Shown in pieces: positions 26,058 to 33,972 of a DNA stretch of 49,999 nt. The number at the start of each line of letters is the position of its first letter. The stretch's first letter is position 1. The DNA comes from Dehalococcoidia bacterium. Its GTDB lineage: Bacteria > Chloroflexota > Dehalococcoidia > SM23-28-2 > HRBIN24. The translations under genes and the position numbers were made by a program. The notes beneath the pieces were generated by a model. It saw only the letters and a program-made list of their open reading frames with translations. It was not told where the DNA came from and made no database searches. Where the stretch lies: the NCBI GenBank assembly GCA_025062275.1, contig JANXAP010000034.1:1-49999 (forward strand), written 5' to 3'.

Positions 26058-26300
26058 ATGACCGTCGAGACGCAGGCCGACAAGGTGCTGGACACGCGCG
26101 GACAGTTCTGCCCCGGGCCGGTGCTGGCGGCCCGCAAGGCCGTGGACGAGCTGGCGGAGGGACAGGTGCTGGCCGTCCTGGCCACCGACCCTGCTGCCGA
26201 GTCGGACTTGCAGGCCTGGGCCAAATGGGCCGGCCACACGGTCCTGGCTGTCGACAAGTCCGAAGGCTACCTCAGGGTGCTGCTGCGAAAGGGAGGCTAG
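26058..26300 (+). CDS. TusA-family sulfur carrier protein
   Basis: 80 residues. The GQFCPGPVL stretch carries the Cys-Pro-x-Pro motif of TusA/SirA proteins, which hold sulfur as persulfide. The rest is the beta-alpha-beta fold typical of the family. AGGAGGG ribosome site. The next gene, four bases on, encodes a DsrE-type protein, and TusA with DsrE partners is a recurring sulfur-transfer pair. Electron or sulfur acceptor not visible. Confidence 0.92.
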   Translation: MTVETQADKVLDTRGQFCPGPVLAARKAVDELAEGQVLAVLATDPAAESDLQAWAKWAGHTVLAVDKSEGYLRVLLRKGG

Positions 26301-26303
26301 GCC

Positions 26304-26672
26304 ATGGCCGAACGAAAGAAGATCGTTTACCTGCTCACCAGCGGCACCGACACGCCGGAGCGGCTTTACGCGCCCTTCATACTGGCCGCCACAGCCGCCG
26401 CCATGGGCCAGGAGCCGACCATCTACGCCTTCATCAAGGGCATCACCGCCTTCAAGAAGGGCGAGGCCGAGAAGGTGAAGGTGGGCGCCTTCCCCAGCCT
26501 CAAGGAGGTCATGGAGCAGGCACGGCAGGCAGGGGTCCGCTTCCTGGTCTGCGAGCAGTCCTGCATGCTCTTGGGGCTCGACAGGGGCGACTTCGTGGAG
26601 GGCGCCGAAGTGGTGGGCGCCGCCACCCTCAACGACGTCGTCCTCTCCGCCGACGCCGTCGTCAGCATCTAG
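26304..26672 (+). CDS. DsrE-like sulfur-transfer family protein
   Basis: 122 residues, DsrE/DsrF-like fold: N-terminal KIVYLLTSGTDTPERLYAPF, AATAAAMGQEPTIYAF and CEQSCMLLGLDRGDF with two cysteines (one likely the persulfide carrier). Likely works with the TusA protein directly upstream. ATG four bases after the TusA stop. Confidence 0.85.
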   Translation: MAERKKIVYLLTSGTDTPERLYAPFILAATAAAMGQEPTIYAFIKGITAFKKGEAEKVKVGAFPSLKEVMEQARQAGVRFLVCEQSCMLLGLDRGDFVEGAEVVGAATLNDVVLSADAVVSI

Positions 26673-26717
26673 TCCCCCCAGCGACAGAGCAGAAGGCCTC
26701 CAGATACCTGTGCAGGG

Positions 26718-26737
26718 GACGCGGCCGACGCCGCGTC
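26718..26737 (+). terminator. GC hairpin after the DsrE-like gene, possible terminator
   Basis: GACGCGGC and GCCGCGTC (26718-26725, 26730-26737) with a 4-base loop. No T-run follows, so intrinsic termination is doubtful. Confidence 0.3.
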
Positions 26738-26806
26738 AGCTACGTCCTGTCCGACCGGAGCGGGGAGGCCTGCGCCCGACACGGCAAGGGTATCCCTGGG
26801 TGGCGG

Positions 26807-26835
26807 TGGACACGGGCGAGGGGCCACTGTATTAT
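26807..26835 (+). promoter_or_regulatory. Promoter for rpsT
   Basis: TGGACA (26807-26812), 17-base spacer, TATTAT (26830-26835). Puts the start of transcription near 26842, about 80 bases before the GTG start of rpsT, with a tandem repeat in the leader. Confidence 0.6.
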
Positions 26836-26866
26836 GGATGCGGGCCGACGGATTGCCCTGTCTGGC

Positions 26867-26910
26867 CTCGACGGGTCTCTACGGCAAGCTCGACGGGTCT
26901 CTACGGCAAG
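26867..26910 (+). repeat. Perfect 22-base tandem duplication in rpsT leader
   Basis: Two identical 22-base copies back to back (26867-26888 and 26889-26910), the unit beginning CTCGACGGG and ending TACGGCAAG. The second copy runs into the AAGGAGGAG ribosome site of rpsT, which lies directly behind it. Confidence 0.9.
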
Positions 26911-26922
26911 GAGGAGTAGAGG

Positions 26923-27210
26923 GTGGCTACCAGGTCGGCGGCAAAGGCCCACCGCAAATCGCTCAAGCGGCGACTGCGAAACCGCGCCGTCAAGAGTTAC
27001 ACCAAGACAGCCATCAAGAAGGCCGAGACGGCCATCGCTAGCGGCGACCCCCAGGCGGCCCGGGAGGCGGTCAGGGCTGCCATCAGTGCCCTGGACCGGG
27101 CGGCCAAGAAGGGCGTCCTGCACCCCAACAACGTTGCCAGGCGCAAGTCGCGCCTCATGCTGCGCTTCAACGCCATGGTAGCCTCCAAGCAGGCCAGCAG
27201 CTCGAGCTGA
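26923..27210 (+). CDS. rpsT: Small ribosomal subunit protein bS20
   Basis: 95 residues, strongly basic and helical: SAAKAHRKSLKRRLRNRAVK, KTAIKKAETAI and HPNNVARRKSRLMLRFNAM, all S20 hallmarks. GTG start right after AAGGAGGAG. Single-gene unit with its own promoter and a duplicated leader. The C-terminus ends in a Ser-rich tail. Confidence 0.96.
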   Translation: MATRSAAKAHRKSLKRRLRNRAVKSYTKTAIKKAETAIASGDPQAAREAVRAAISALDRAAKKGVLHPNNVARRKSRLMLRFNAMVASKQASSSS

Positions 27211-27339
27211 CGGGCCTCCAGCCCGGCCTAGGGTTGCTATTGGGCCTCTTTCACCCTCGTTACGGCTAGACGACGGCGGCAGCAGGTGCTATCCTATGGG
27301 CGCTTTAGACGAGCACATGCTCAACTAAGGAGGTGGCGC

Positions 27340-27678
27340 ATGACCCAGCAGCAACTGCCCTCTTCCATCCGCGAGCTGATGGAGGGGATGCCCAACGCCT
27401 TCCGTCCCGAGCGGGCACAGGGCGTAAAGGCCGTCATCCAGTTCAACTTCAGCGGTCAGGAGCCGGGCAACTGGGTAGTGACCATCGACCAGGGCAAGTG
27501 CGAGGTCCGCGAGGGCACCGCTGACAGCCCCAACGTGACCATCAACGCCCCGTCGGAGGTCTGGCTCAAGATCGTGCGCCGGGAGCTGGACGGCGCCTCG
27601 GCCTTCATGAGCGGCCAGTTCACCTTCACCGGCGACATGGGCATCCTGATGCAGTTGCCCAACTGGTTCCAGCAGTAA
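27340..27678 (+). CDS. SCP2 sterol-binding domain protein
   Basis: 112 residues, essentially one SCP2-like domain: GVKAVIQFNFSGQEPGNWVV, CEVREGTADSPNVTINAPSE and FMSGQFTFTGDMGILMQL. The fold binds hydrophobic ligands such as lipids or acyl-CoA. Start chosen at ATG 27340 behind AAGGAGGTGG; an earlier ATG upstream in frame lacks a good ribosome site. Converges with the LCP gene. Confidence 0.88.
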   Translation: MTQQQLPSSIRELMEGMPNAFRPERAQGVKAVIQFNFSGQEPGNWVVTIDQGKCEVREGTADSPNVTINAPSEVWLKIVRRELDGASAFMSGQFTFTGDMGILMQLPNWFQQ

Positions 27679-27693
27679 GCGGAGCAGGCGCGC

Positions 27694-29073
27694 TCAGCTG
27701 CGCTGGACGAGAGTGCGGGCGTCGCGCCCCGCGACGATGATGATATCGGCCGGGCCATTGACGGGGGCGACGCCCGCACAATTGCCGTTCACAACCCTCG
27801 TCTCGGGCAAGCTCAGCCACTCGGCCAGCTTCTTGGCCGTGTAAGACTTCCCCGCCAGGTCACATATGGTGGTCTCGGCCAAACGGGGGCCGGGCGCGGT
27901 AGCCACCGACAGCCTGTCCTCGGGCAGCCCCTGGCTGGCCAGGAAGTTCTTGATCTGGGTGGCGAGCCCCGGCACATCGCTCCCGTTCTGGACCTCGATG
28001 CGCGCCGCTTCCTGGTCCACCTTGCCGTCCAGGAAGAACTGCCGCACCACCAGCTTCATCTTGTCGGGGTCCCAGCCCAGGACGGCGGCGCCATCTTCCG
28101 TGGTCATGGGGTAGACCACATCCCGCAGAGAGAAGGTCTTTATCTGCTCGCGAGGCACGTCCCTCAGCTTCAGGGCCAGCCCTAGCGCCCGGGCCGGGCT
28201 GACGTCGGTGTTCACCGACCGCCGGAAGCGATCGTAGAGCTCCCTCAGGCGCACCGGGTTGAGAAGAATGCCGGCGCTGGTGGCCTTGTCCAGGACCGCC
28301 ATCATCACCTGCTGCTGCCTCTCGATACGGTCCAGGTCATCGGAGCCGTAGCGGATGCGCACGTAGGCCAGGGCACGCCGACCGTCCATGTGCTGGCGTC
28401 CAGGGCGGAACAGGACCTCCTGGTACGGGCAGCGGTTGCATTCGTTGTAGGCCGGGTCGTAGACCGTCTCCTGCACGTCCACATCGATGCCGCCCAGGGT
28501 ATCGATGATCTGCACGAAGGTGGACCAATCCATCACCACGTAGTGGTCGATGTTGATGCCGAAGTTGTTCTTGATGGTGTCCTTCACCAAGGCGACGCCT
28601 CCGCCCGGATAGCGCACGTCGGGCCAGTCGGCCGCCTCGTAGGCCACGTTGATGCGCTGGTAGAAGTAGCCGCCGCGGGCGGTGGGGATCTGCACCCACA
28701 GGTCGCGAGGGATGCTCAGCACCCCGCCCGTGTTGCTGTAGGGGTCGAGGGTGAGAATGGCGATGCTGTCGGTACGGGCAGGCGTGCCGGGCGGGTCATC
28801 GGGACGCAGGTCCAGGCCCAGGAGCAGGATGTTTATCCGCTGCTCCGGCGTGGCCGCTTCGGGCATCTGGCCGCTATCGATGCCCGGGAGGTTGCCCAGG
28901 GGGCCCAGTCGCAACTCGTTGCCGGGCAGGAAGTAGTCGTCCAGTTGCGAGGCGACGGCCAGCAGGCCGTAGAACGATGCCACAGCGAAGAGGGCGATCC
29001 CGAAGACCAGGAGAGGGCTGTAGCGGCCACCGCCGGCCCGCCCTGGACGGCCGCCCCGGTCCTCCCTACTCAT
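27694..29073 (-). CDS. LytR-CpsA-Psr (LCP) family cell-wall ligase
   Basis: 459 residues. N-terminal cytoplasmic basic segment and one membrane helix (LLVFGIALFAVASFYGLLAV), then the LCP catalytic domain with INILLLGLDLRPDD, RTDSIAILTLDP, GVLSIPRDLWVQIP, GGIDVDVQETVYDP and LAYVRIRYGSDDLDRIERQQ (key Asp/Arg residues), then a LytR_C-like domain from about 350. Attaches anionic glycopolymers to peptidoglycan at the outer face of the membrane. ATG 29073 overlaps the alr stop by a few bases; a GTG at 29088 is an alternative. Confidence 0.92.
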   Translation of the reverse strand: MSREDRGGRPGRAGGGRYSPLLVFGIALFAVASFYGLLAVASQLDDYFLPGNELRLGPLGNLPGIDSGQMPEAATPEQRINILLLGLDLRPDDPPGTPARTDSIAILTLDPYSNTGGVLSIPRDLWVQIPTARGGYFYQRINVAYEAADWPDVRYPGGGVALVKDTIKNNFGINIDHYVVMDWSTFVQIIDTLGGIDVDVQETVYDPAYNECNRCPYQEVLFRPGRQHMDGRRALAYVRIRYGSDDLDRIERQQQVMMAVLDKATSAGILLNPVRLRELYDRFRRSVNTDVSPARALGLALKLRDVPREQIKTFSLRDVVYPMTTEDGAAVLGWDPDKMKLVVRQFFLDGKVDQEAARIEVQNGSDVPGLATQIKNFLASQGLPEDRLSVATAPGPRLAETTICDLAGKSYTAKKLAEWLSLPETRVVNGNCAGVAPVNGPADIIIVAGRDARTLVQRS

Positions 29074-30280
29074 GGGCCTCGGCGACACGGGCGGCAGCGG
29101 TCCGGCCCAGCTCTCCCTGCAGATGAGGTCGACGCAGCTCCCTTCCCACCACCCGGCCCCCGCGCACGAAGAGCCTCGGCACCCTGGGACCGATGCCGCA
29201 CAGGATCTCGTAGCTGATGGTGTCGCAGAGGGCAGCCATCTCCTCGGCCCGCAGCTCCTCCTCGCCCTGGCGGCCTATGATGACCACCTCGTCGCCCACG
29301 GCCACGTCGGGGACTTCCGTCACGTCTACCATGCACATGTCCATGCACACTCGGCCTATGACGGGCACGCGACGCCCCCTGACCAGCATCCACCCGCGGT
29401 TGGACAGGACGCGGGGGAGGCCGTCGGCGTATCCGCAGGTGACCAGCCCCACGAGACTGCGCCGGCGAGCCCGCCATGTCCGACCGTAGCTCACCGACTC
29501 CCCTGGCTCCAGCCAGGTGAGGCGCACGATACGGGACTTGAGGGAGAGGACCGGCCGCAACTCCACGTCCGAGCGGGGGCCGGCGGGATAGCAGCCGTAG
29601 ATCCCCACTCCCGGGCGCACCATCTCCAGGCTCATCTCGGGGGTGTCCAATATGGTAGCGGTATTAGAGACGTGGCGCACGGGCACCCAGTCCAGCTCAG
29701 CCGCCACCGACAGGAAAAGCCTGTATTGCTCCAGGGTGTAGGTCTTGTCGCCGTCCTCAGCGCTGGCGAAGTGGGTGAACAGGCCCTCCAGCCTCAGGGT
29801 GGGCACCTGGCGCAGATAGTGGGCCAGGGCGATGGCCTCGCGGGGCGGCAGGCCGAAGCGGTGCAGGCCCGTGTCTACTTTCAGGTGCACCGGCTGCACA
29901 ACCCCCAGGGCGGCAGCGGCATCGGCCAGGGCCAGCGCCAGCTCGCGACTGGCCACGGTGGGTATGACACTCAGCTCCACCAGCCGACGGGCCTGTGCAG
30001 GCTCGCTGGGCCCCATGACCAGGATAGGGGCCTGGATGCCGCCAGCCCGCAGCTCCTCCGCCTCCTCCAGGCAGACCACGCACAGGCCATCGGCCCCTGC
30101 CTCCAGGGCAGCGCGGGAGACCGCCAGGGCGCCGTGACCGTAAGCGTTGGCCTTCACCACCGCCCACAGCTGGGCACCCTGGGCACGGGCCTTCAGGACG
30201 CGCACATTGTGCTCCAGGGCATCCAGGTCGATCTCTGCCCAGAGGGGACGGCCCTGCCAGAGCCCTAGCTCGCTGATCAC
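29066..30280 (-). CDS. alr: Alanine racemase
   Basis: 404 residues. PLP lysine in VVKANAYGHGA, second-domain catalytic tyrosine region ESVSYGRTW, and CMDMCMVDVT plus ISYEILCGIGPRVPR. Provides D-alanine for peptidoglycan. Adjacent LCP ligase also acts on the wall, so a wall operon. The stop overlaps the LCP start. Start ATG at 30280. Confidence 0.95.
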   Translation of the reverse strand: MISELGLWQGRPLWAEIDLDALEHNVRVLKARAQGAQLWAVVKANAYGHGALAVSRAALEAGADGLCVVCLEEAEELRAGGIQAPILVMGPSEPAQARRLVELSVIPTVASRELALALADAAAALGVVQPVHLKVDTGLHRFGLPPREAIALAHYLRQVPTLRLEGLFTHFASAEDGDKTYTLEQYRLFLSVAAELDWVPVRHVSNTATILDTPEMSLEMVRPGVGIYGCYPAGPRSDVELRPVLSLKSRIVRLTWLEPGESVSYGRTWRARRRSLVGLVTCGYADGLPRVLSNRGWMLVRGRRVPVIGRVCMDMCMVDVTEVPDVAVGDEVVIIGRQGEEELRAEEMAALCDTISYEILCGIGPRVPRLFVRGGRVVGRELRRPHLQGELGRTAAARVAEAHE

Positions 30281-30337
30281 CCTCTTTTCCCCTCGTTCTA
30301 TAACAACGGACGGGACAACCCGCCGGTTCCTCTCGCG

Positions 30338-30820
30338 TCAGGGCACCAGGGACCACTCTTCCGGCAGACGGTAGCGGAACACCTTTCCCGTGAAGGCCTC
30401 GCCATCGAAGACGCGGGCCATGCCCGATCGCCGGATCTCGCGGTAAGTGTTGATGATCTGGATGATGCGCTTGTCGCGCAGGTTGAAGACCACTGCCCCC
30501 GCCTTGACCGGCTGGAGGCTCGCCTCTCGGGTCACCTCGTCCACGACCCTGAACACAGGGTGCTGGTAGGGAGGCTTCTGTTCCAGTTCCTGCCGGATGG
30601 CCGAGAACTCGTCGCTGGTATTGTGCTCGTCGAACACCGCCAGGCCCGACAGGACGTAGTCCTTCAGGGTGCGGTAGTAAGGGTCGGCCCTGTCCAGCAG
30701 CTCCTCCAGGGAGGAGGGATTGGTGGCGCAAGCGGCTACCAGGGCCGGGAGGGCATCGGCATGGGCAATGAAGCTCACCGCACCCTTCTGGTCGATGACG
30801 GTGCAGCGGATGACATTCAT
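30338..30820 (-). CDS. Unrecognised conserved-looking soluble protein
   Basis: 160 residues, no family recognised. Mixed alpha/beta composition, no signal peptide or membrane segment. Blocks that look structured: VIRCTVIDQKGAVSFIAH, LDRADPYYRTLKDYVLSGL, FRVVDEVTREASL, GAVVFNLRDKRIIQIINTY and VFRYRLPEEWSLVP. ATG 30820 lies 12 bases from a GGAGGTGA site. It has its own promoter and shares a 213-base divergent region with cofG. Lies ahead of alr by 57 bases. Function unknown. Confidence 0.7.
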   Translation of the reverse strand: MNVIRCTVIDQKGAVSFIAHADALPALVAACATNPSSLEELLDRADPYYRTLKDYVLSGLAVFDEHNTSDEFSAIRQELEQKPPYQHPVFRVVDEVTREASLQPVKAGAVVFNLRDKRIIQIINTYREIRRSGMARVFDGEAFTGKVFRYRLPEEWSLVP

Positions 30821-30852
30821 GCCCGGCAGGCGTCACCTCCGGCCCTTCCTTG

Positions 30853-30881
30853 AGGGTAGCAACGGCCCCAGGGGCTGTCAA
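30853..30881 (-). promoter_or_regulatory. Promoter for the 160-residue protein gene
   Basis: On the reverse strand: TTGACA (30881-30876), 17-base spacer, TACCCT (30858-30853) with the extended TGC. Transcription start near 30846. Confidence 0.6.
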
Positions 30882-30930
30882 CGCGGGAGCAGATACGCCC
30901 CCGGCCCCCACGACGGGGGCACTCGAGCTC

Positions 30931-30969
30931 TGTCCACACTCCATGAACATGTTGTCCAACGGTTGTCCA
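30931..30969 (+). repeat. Three TGTCCA direct repeats in helical phase upstream of cofG
   Basis: TGTCCA at 30931, 30953 and 30964, i.e. spaced 22 and 11 bases. The last two are extended to GTTGTCCA. All lie on the same face of the helix and end six bases before the TTGACA of the cofG promoter, a typical activator position. Confidence 0.55.
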
Positions 30970-30974
30970 TGTCG

Positions 30975-31003
30975 TTGACAGGGAGACCAGCCGCAGGTAA
31001 GTT
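30975..31003 (+). promoter_or_regulatory. Candidate cofG promoter
   Basis: TTGACA (30975-30980), 17-base spacer, TAAGTT (30998-31003). The -10 is weak, consistent with activation from the TGTCCA repeats just upstream. Confidence 0.45.
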
Positions 31004-31033
31004 GGAGGATGCGCTCGATCGCGCGGAGAGACG

Positions 31034-32236
31034 ATGCCCCTCGTCCGCAGGGCCCCCAGCTCGAGCACTCGCGAGGCCCTGGCCAGGGCCCTGGACGGCA
31101 CGCCGCCCACCCCTGAGCAGTGCTACGCCCTCATGACTGCCGAGGGGCCCGACCTGGACGCCCTCCTGGAGGCCGCCTCGGCCCTGCGCGACCGCTACAA
31201 GGGGCGGGCCGTCACCTACTCGCGCAAGGTCTTCATACCCCTCACCAACCTCTGCCGCGACGTCTGCGCCTACTGCACCTTCGTCAAGCAGCCGGGGGAG
31301 GCAGGCGCCCACACCATGACCCCCGACGAGGTGGTGGCTGTGGCCAGGGCTGGCCAGCTCCTGGGCTGCAAGGAGGCCCTCTTCTCCCTGGGAGACAAGC
31401 CCGAGCTCAAGTACCCCACCTACCGCCGCTGGCTACAGGAGCACGGCTACCGCACGACGCTGGAATACCTGCGGGACATGTGCCAGCTGGTCCTGCGACG
31501 CACGGGCCTCCTGCCCCACGCCAACCCGGGCCTCATGACCGAGGACGACATCGCCATGCTGCGGCCCTGCAACGCCTCCATGGGCATCATGCTGGAGAAC
31601 GTGTCGACGCGGCTGCTGCGCCCCGGCATGCCCCATCACCGCTGCCCCGACAAGGTGCCCGCCCGCCGCCTGGAGACCGTCGAGGCGGCCGGGAGGCAGC
31701 GGGTGGCCTTCACCACCGGCATCCTCATCGGCATCGGCGAGACGCCCGAGGAGCGAGTGGACTCCCTCTTCGCCATCCGCCAGCTACACGAGCGTCATGG
31801 CCACATCCAGGAGGTCATCGTCCAGAACTTCCGCGCCAAGCCTGACATCCCCATGTGGGAGCATCCCGAGCCAGGCCTGGAGGACATGCTGCGGACCATC
31901 GCCGTGGCGCGCCTGGTGCTGCAGGACATAAACCTGCAGGCTCCTCCCAACCTGGCGCCGCGGGAGTACCGCTGGTACCTGCGAGCGGGCATCAACGACT
32001 GGGGCGGCATCTCGCCCCTGACACAGGACTTCATCAACCCCGAGGCGCCCTGGCCCAAGCTGCGGGAGCTGCGAGACGTGTGCCGTCAGGAGGGGTTCGA
32101 GCTGAGGGAGCGACTGCCCATCTACCCCGAGTATGTGCGGCGGCCCGAGTTCGTGCCCGACGGGCTGCGGCAGCGAGTGGAATCGCTGGTGGACGAGGTC
32201 GGCCTGGTGCGGCCCGACAGGGAAGGCCCATACTGA
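31034..32236 (+). CDS. cofG: Fo synthase subunit 1 (radical SAM)
   Basis: 400 residues. Radical-SAM cluster cysteines C74-x3-C78-x2-C81 (NLCRDVCAYCTF), then GCKEALFSLGDKPE, LPHANPGLM, MGIMLENVSTRL and IQEVIVQNFRAKPD, close to known CofG proteins. With CofH it makes 7,8-didemethyl-8-hydroxy-5-deazariboflavin from tyrosine and a pyrimidine for F420. ATG start with a GGAGAG site a few bases upstream. In actinobacteria the two are fused as FbiC; here they are separate. cofH follows 17 bases on. Confidence 0.95.
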   Translation: MPLVRRAPSSSTREALARALDGTPPTPEQCYALMTAEGPDLDALLEAASALRDRYKGRAVTYSRKVFIPLTNLCRDVCAYCTFVKQPGEAGAHTMTPDEVVAVARAGQLLGCKEALFSLGDKPELKYPTYRRWLQEHGYRTTLEYLRDMCQLVLRRTGLLPHANPGLMTEDDIAMLRPCNASMGIMLENVSTRLLRPGMPHHRCPDKVPARRLETVEAAGRQRVAFTTGILIGIGETPEERVDSLFAIRQLHERHGHIQEVIVQNFRAKPDIPMWEHPEPGLEDMLRTIAVARLVLQDINLQAPPNLAPREYRWYLRAGINDWGGISPLTQDFINPEAPWPKLRELRDVCRQEGFELRERLPIYPEYVRRPEFVPDGLRQRVESLVDEVGLVRPDREGPY

Positions 32237-32253
32237 GCCAGGAGGCGTGAGCC

Positions 32254-33606
32254 ATGGCCATAGAAGCCCGAGGGACAGCGGGGCTGCAGCAGATGCGGGG
32301 CCTCTGGGAGCGGATGCTGGCCCTGCTGGACCGAGAGGTGGCCCGCATCCTGGAGAAGGCCCTGGCGGGCGATGACATCGACGTGGACGAGGGCACCCGG
32401 CTTCTGGAGGCCCAGGGACCGGAGCTGAACGCTATCGTGCTGGTGGCCGACGAGCTGCGCCGGCGACGCGTCGGCGACATCGTCACTTATGTCATCAACC
32501 GCAACATCAACTTCACCAACGTCTGCATCAAGCACTGCGGCTTCTGCGCCTTCTCGCGCGACCACCGCGAGGAAGAGGGCTACTTCCTGCCAGTGGAGGA
32601 GGTGGTCCGGCGTGCCCGCGAGGCCTGGGAGCTGGGCGCCACCGAGGTGTGCATTCAGGCCGGCCTGCCGCCCAAGATGGACGGCTACTACTACGTGGAG
32701 CTGACCAAGGCCATAAAGCGGGAGCTGCCCGATATCCACATCCACGGCTTCTCGCCGGAGGAAGTCCTGTACGGGTCCATCCGCGCTGGCTGCTCCATCG
32801 AGGACTACCTGAAGGCCCTCAAAGAGGCAGGGGTGGGCTCCCTGCCCGGCACCTCGGCCGAGATCCTCGACGACGAGGTGCGGCGGCGCATCTCGCCCGG
32901 GCGCATCAGCGTGGCCCAGTGGGTGGAGGTCATCACCACCGCCCACCGCCTGGGCATTCCCACTACGGCCACCATCATGTACGGCCACGTGGAGACGGCA
33001 CGGCACCAGGCGGCCCACATCGCCCTCATTCGCGACATCCAGCGCCAGACGGGCGGCTTCACCGAGTTCGTGCCCCTGTCCTTCGTGCACGAAGAGGCGC
33101 CCATGTGGCGCAAGGGGCTGGTGCCCGGCGTGCGCCCGGGCGCCACCGGCGCCGAGGTCGTGAAGATGTACGCCGTCTCCCGCATCATGCTCAACAACTG
33201 GATACCCAACCTGCAGGTGTCATGGGTGAAGGAGGGGCCCAAGCTGGCCCAGATCTGCCTCAACGCTGGCTGTAACGACTTCATGGGCACCCTCATCAAC
33301 GAGTCCATCTCCACGGCGGCGGGCGCCCAGTACGGGCAGCGGATGCGGCCACGGGAGATGCGTCGCCTCATCCGCGACATCGGCCGCATCCCGGCCGAAC
33401 GGACCACCACCTACCAGATACGCCGCCTCTTCCCGCCCGACCAGGACGATCACTACGACCCGCTGGACCTGCTGGAAGATGACAAGGCAGAGGAGCGGTT
33501 CGGCTCCTATCATGCCCTGGTGCGGCGGCAGGACTACCGGTTCCGCGACCTCCGGGAGCTGATCCAGGTGCAGGCGGTGGACAGGCCGCCGCGGCGACAG
33601 GGCTGA
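32254..33606 (+). CDS. cofH: Fo synthase subunit 2 (radical SAM)
   Basis: 450 residues. Radical-SAM motif C91-x3-C95-x2-C98 (NVCIKHCGFCAF), then EVCIQAGLPPKMDGYYY, IHIHGFSPEEV, GSLPGTSAEILDDEVRRRI and TTATIMYGHVET, the CofH/MqnE-like group. It acts on tyrosine to pass a radical fragment to CofG. SAM and [4Fe-4S] needed. ATG start. Stop one base from the convergent EF-Tu-like gene. Confidence 0.94.
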   Translation: MAIEARGTAGLQQMRGLWERMLALLDREVARILEKALAGDDIDVDEGTRLLEAQGPELNAIVLVADELRRRRVGDIVTYVINRNINFTNVCIKHCGFCAFSRDHREEEGYFLPVEEVVRRAREAWELGATEVCIQAGLPPKMDGYYYVELTKAIKRELPDIHIHGFSPEEVLYGSIRAGCSIEDYLKALKEAGVGSLPGTSAEILDDEVRRRISPGRISVAQWVEVITTAHRLGIPTTATIMYGHVETARHQAAHIALIRDIQRQTGGFTEFVPLSFVHEEAPMWRKGLVPGVRPGATGAEVVKMYAVSRIMLNNWIPNLQVSWVKEGPKLAQICLNAGCNDFMGTLINESISTAAGAQYGQRMRPREMRRLIRDIGRIPAERTTTYQIRRLFPPDQDDHYDPLDLLEDDKAEERFGSYHALVRRQDYRFRDLRELIQVQAVDRPPRRQG

Positions 33607-33607
33607 G

Positions 33608-33871
33608 CTAGGCCAGCACTCGGTAGACGCGGTCGCCAGGCCGACAGCGGTCGATGACCTTGATGCCCACCCTGGCCCCGGGGCCCGCCTCGGCCACATC
33701 TCGACGGTCTATCTGCATGCTCTCCACCACCTGCTCCAGGTCGGTGGTGTGGCCGCGAATGCGGATGCGGTCGCCCACGCGCAAGGGGGCCGTCAGCTCG
33801 ACGCCGGCGACGCCGATGCGGGCGAAATAGTCCATCACCCTCCCTACCTCTTCCTCCGTCTCCCTTGTCAT
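33608..33871 (-). CDS. EF-Tu domain-2-like orphan protein
   Basis: 87 residues. Matches the beta-barrel domain II of translation GTPases alone: MDYFARIGVAGVELTAPL, RVGDRIRIRGHTTDLEQ and VVESMQIDRRDVAEAGPG, and GIKVIDRCRPGDRVYRV, without any GTPase domain. Annotated elsewhere as translation elongation factor-like protein; role unclear. Of two ATGs, 33871 is preferred because the GAGGGGG site is eight bases away, versus two from 33877. Convergent with cofH. Confidence 0.8.
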   Translation of the reverse strand: MTRETEEEVGRVMDYFARIGVAGVELTAPLRVGDRIRIRGHTTDLEQVVESMQIDRRDVAEAGPGARVGIKVIDRCRPGDRVYRVLA

Positions 33872-33903
33872 AGGCATCGCCCCCTCGGCAGAACTGCACT
33901 AGC

Positions 33904-33909
33904 AGTATA
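33904..33909 (-). promoter_or_regulatory. Candidate -10 for EF-Tu-like gene
   Basis: TATACT on the reverse strand with a start of transcription near 33897. The -35 is not clear. Confidence 0.35.
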
Positions 33910-33940
33910 GCGGTGCCATCTCGTCGTTGCACCAATGGGA

Positions 33941-33952
33941 GAACATATGTTC
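33941..33952 (+). promoter_or_regulatory. LexA (SOS) box, Gram-positive type, before dinB
   Basis: GAACATATGTTC, a perfect 12-bp palindrome and an exact match to the Bacillus-type LexA core GAAC-N4-GTTC, extended imperfectly by AATGG and CCATT on the sides. It lies 20 bases before the start of the polymerase IV gene, where repression would block transcription or elongation, and 45 bases upstream of the divergent -10. Very probable SOS operator. Confidence 0.85.
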
Positions 33953-33972
33953 CATTGCTGGCGGTGGTGGCG

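Noticed and set aside
30945-30956. Second LexA box near cofG
   Set aside because: GAACATGTTGTC has two mismatches to GAAC-N4-GTTC and no SOS gene follows.
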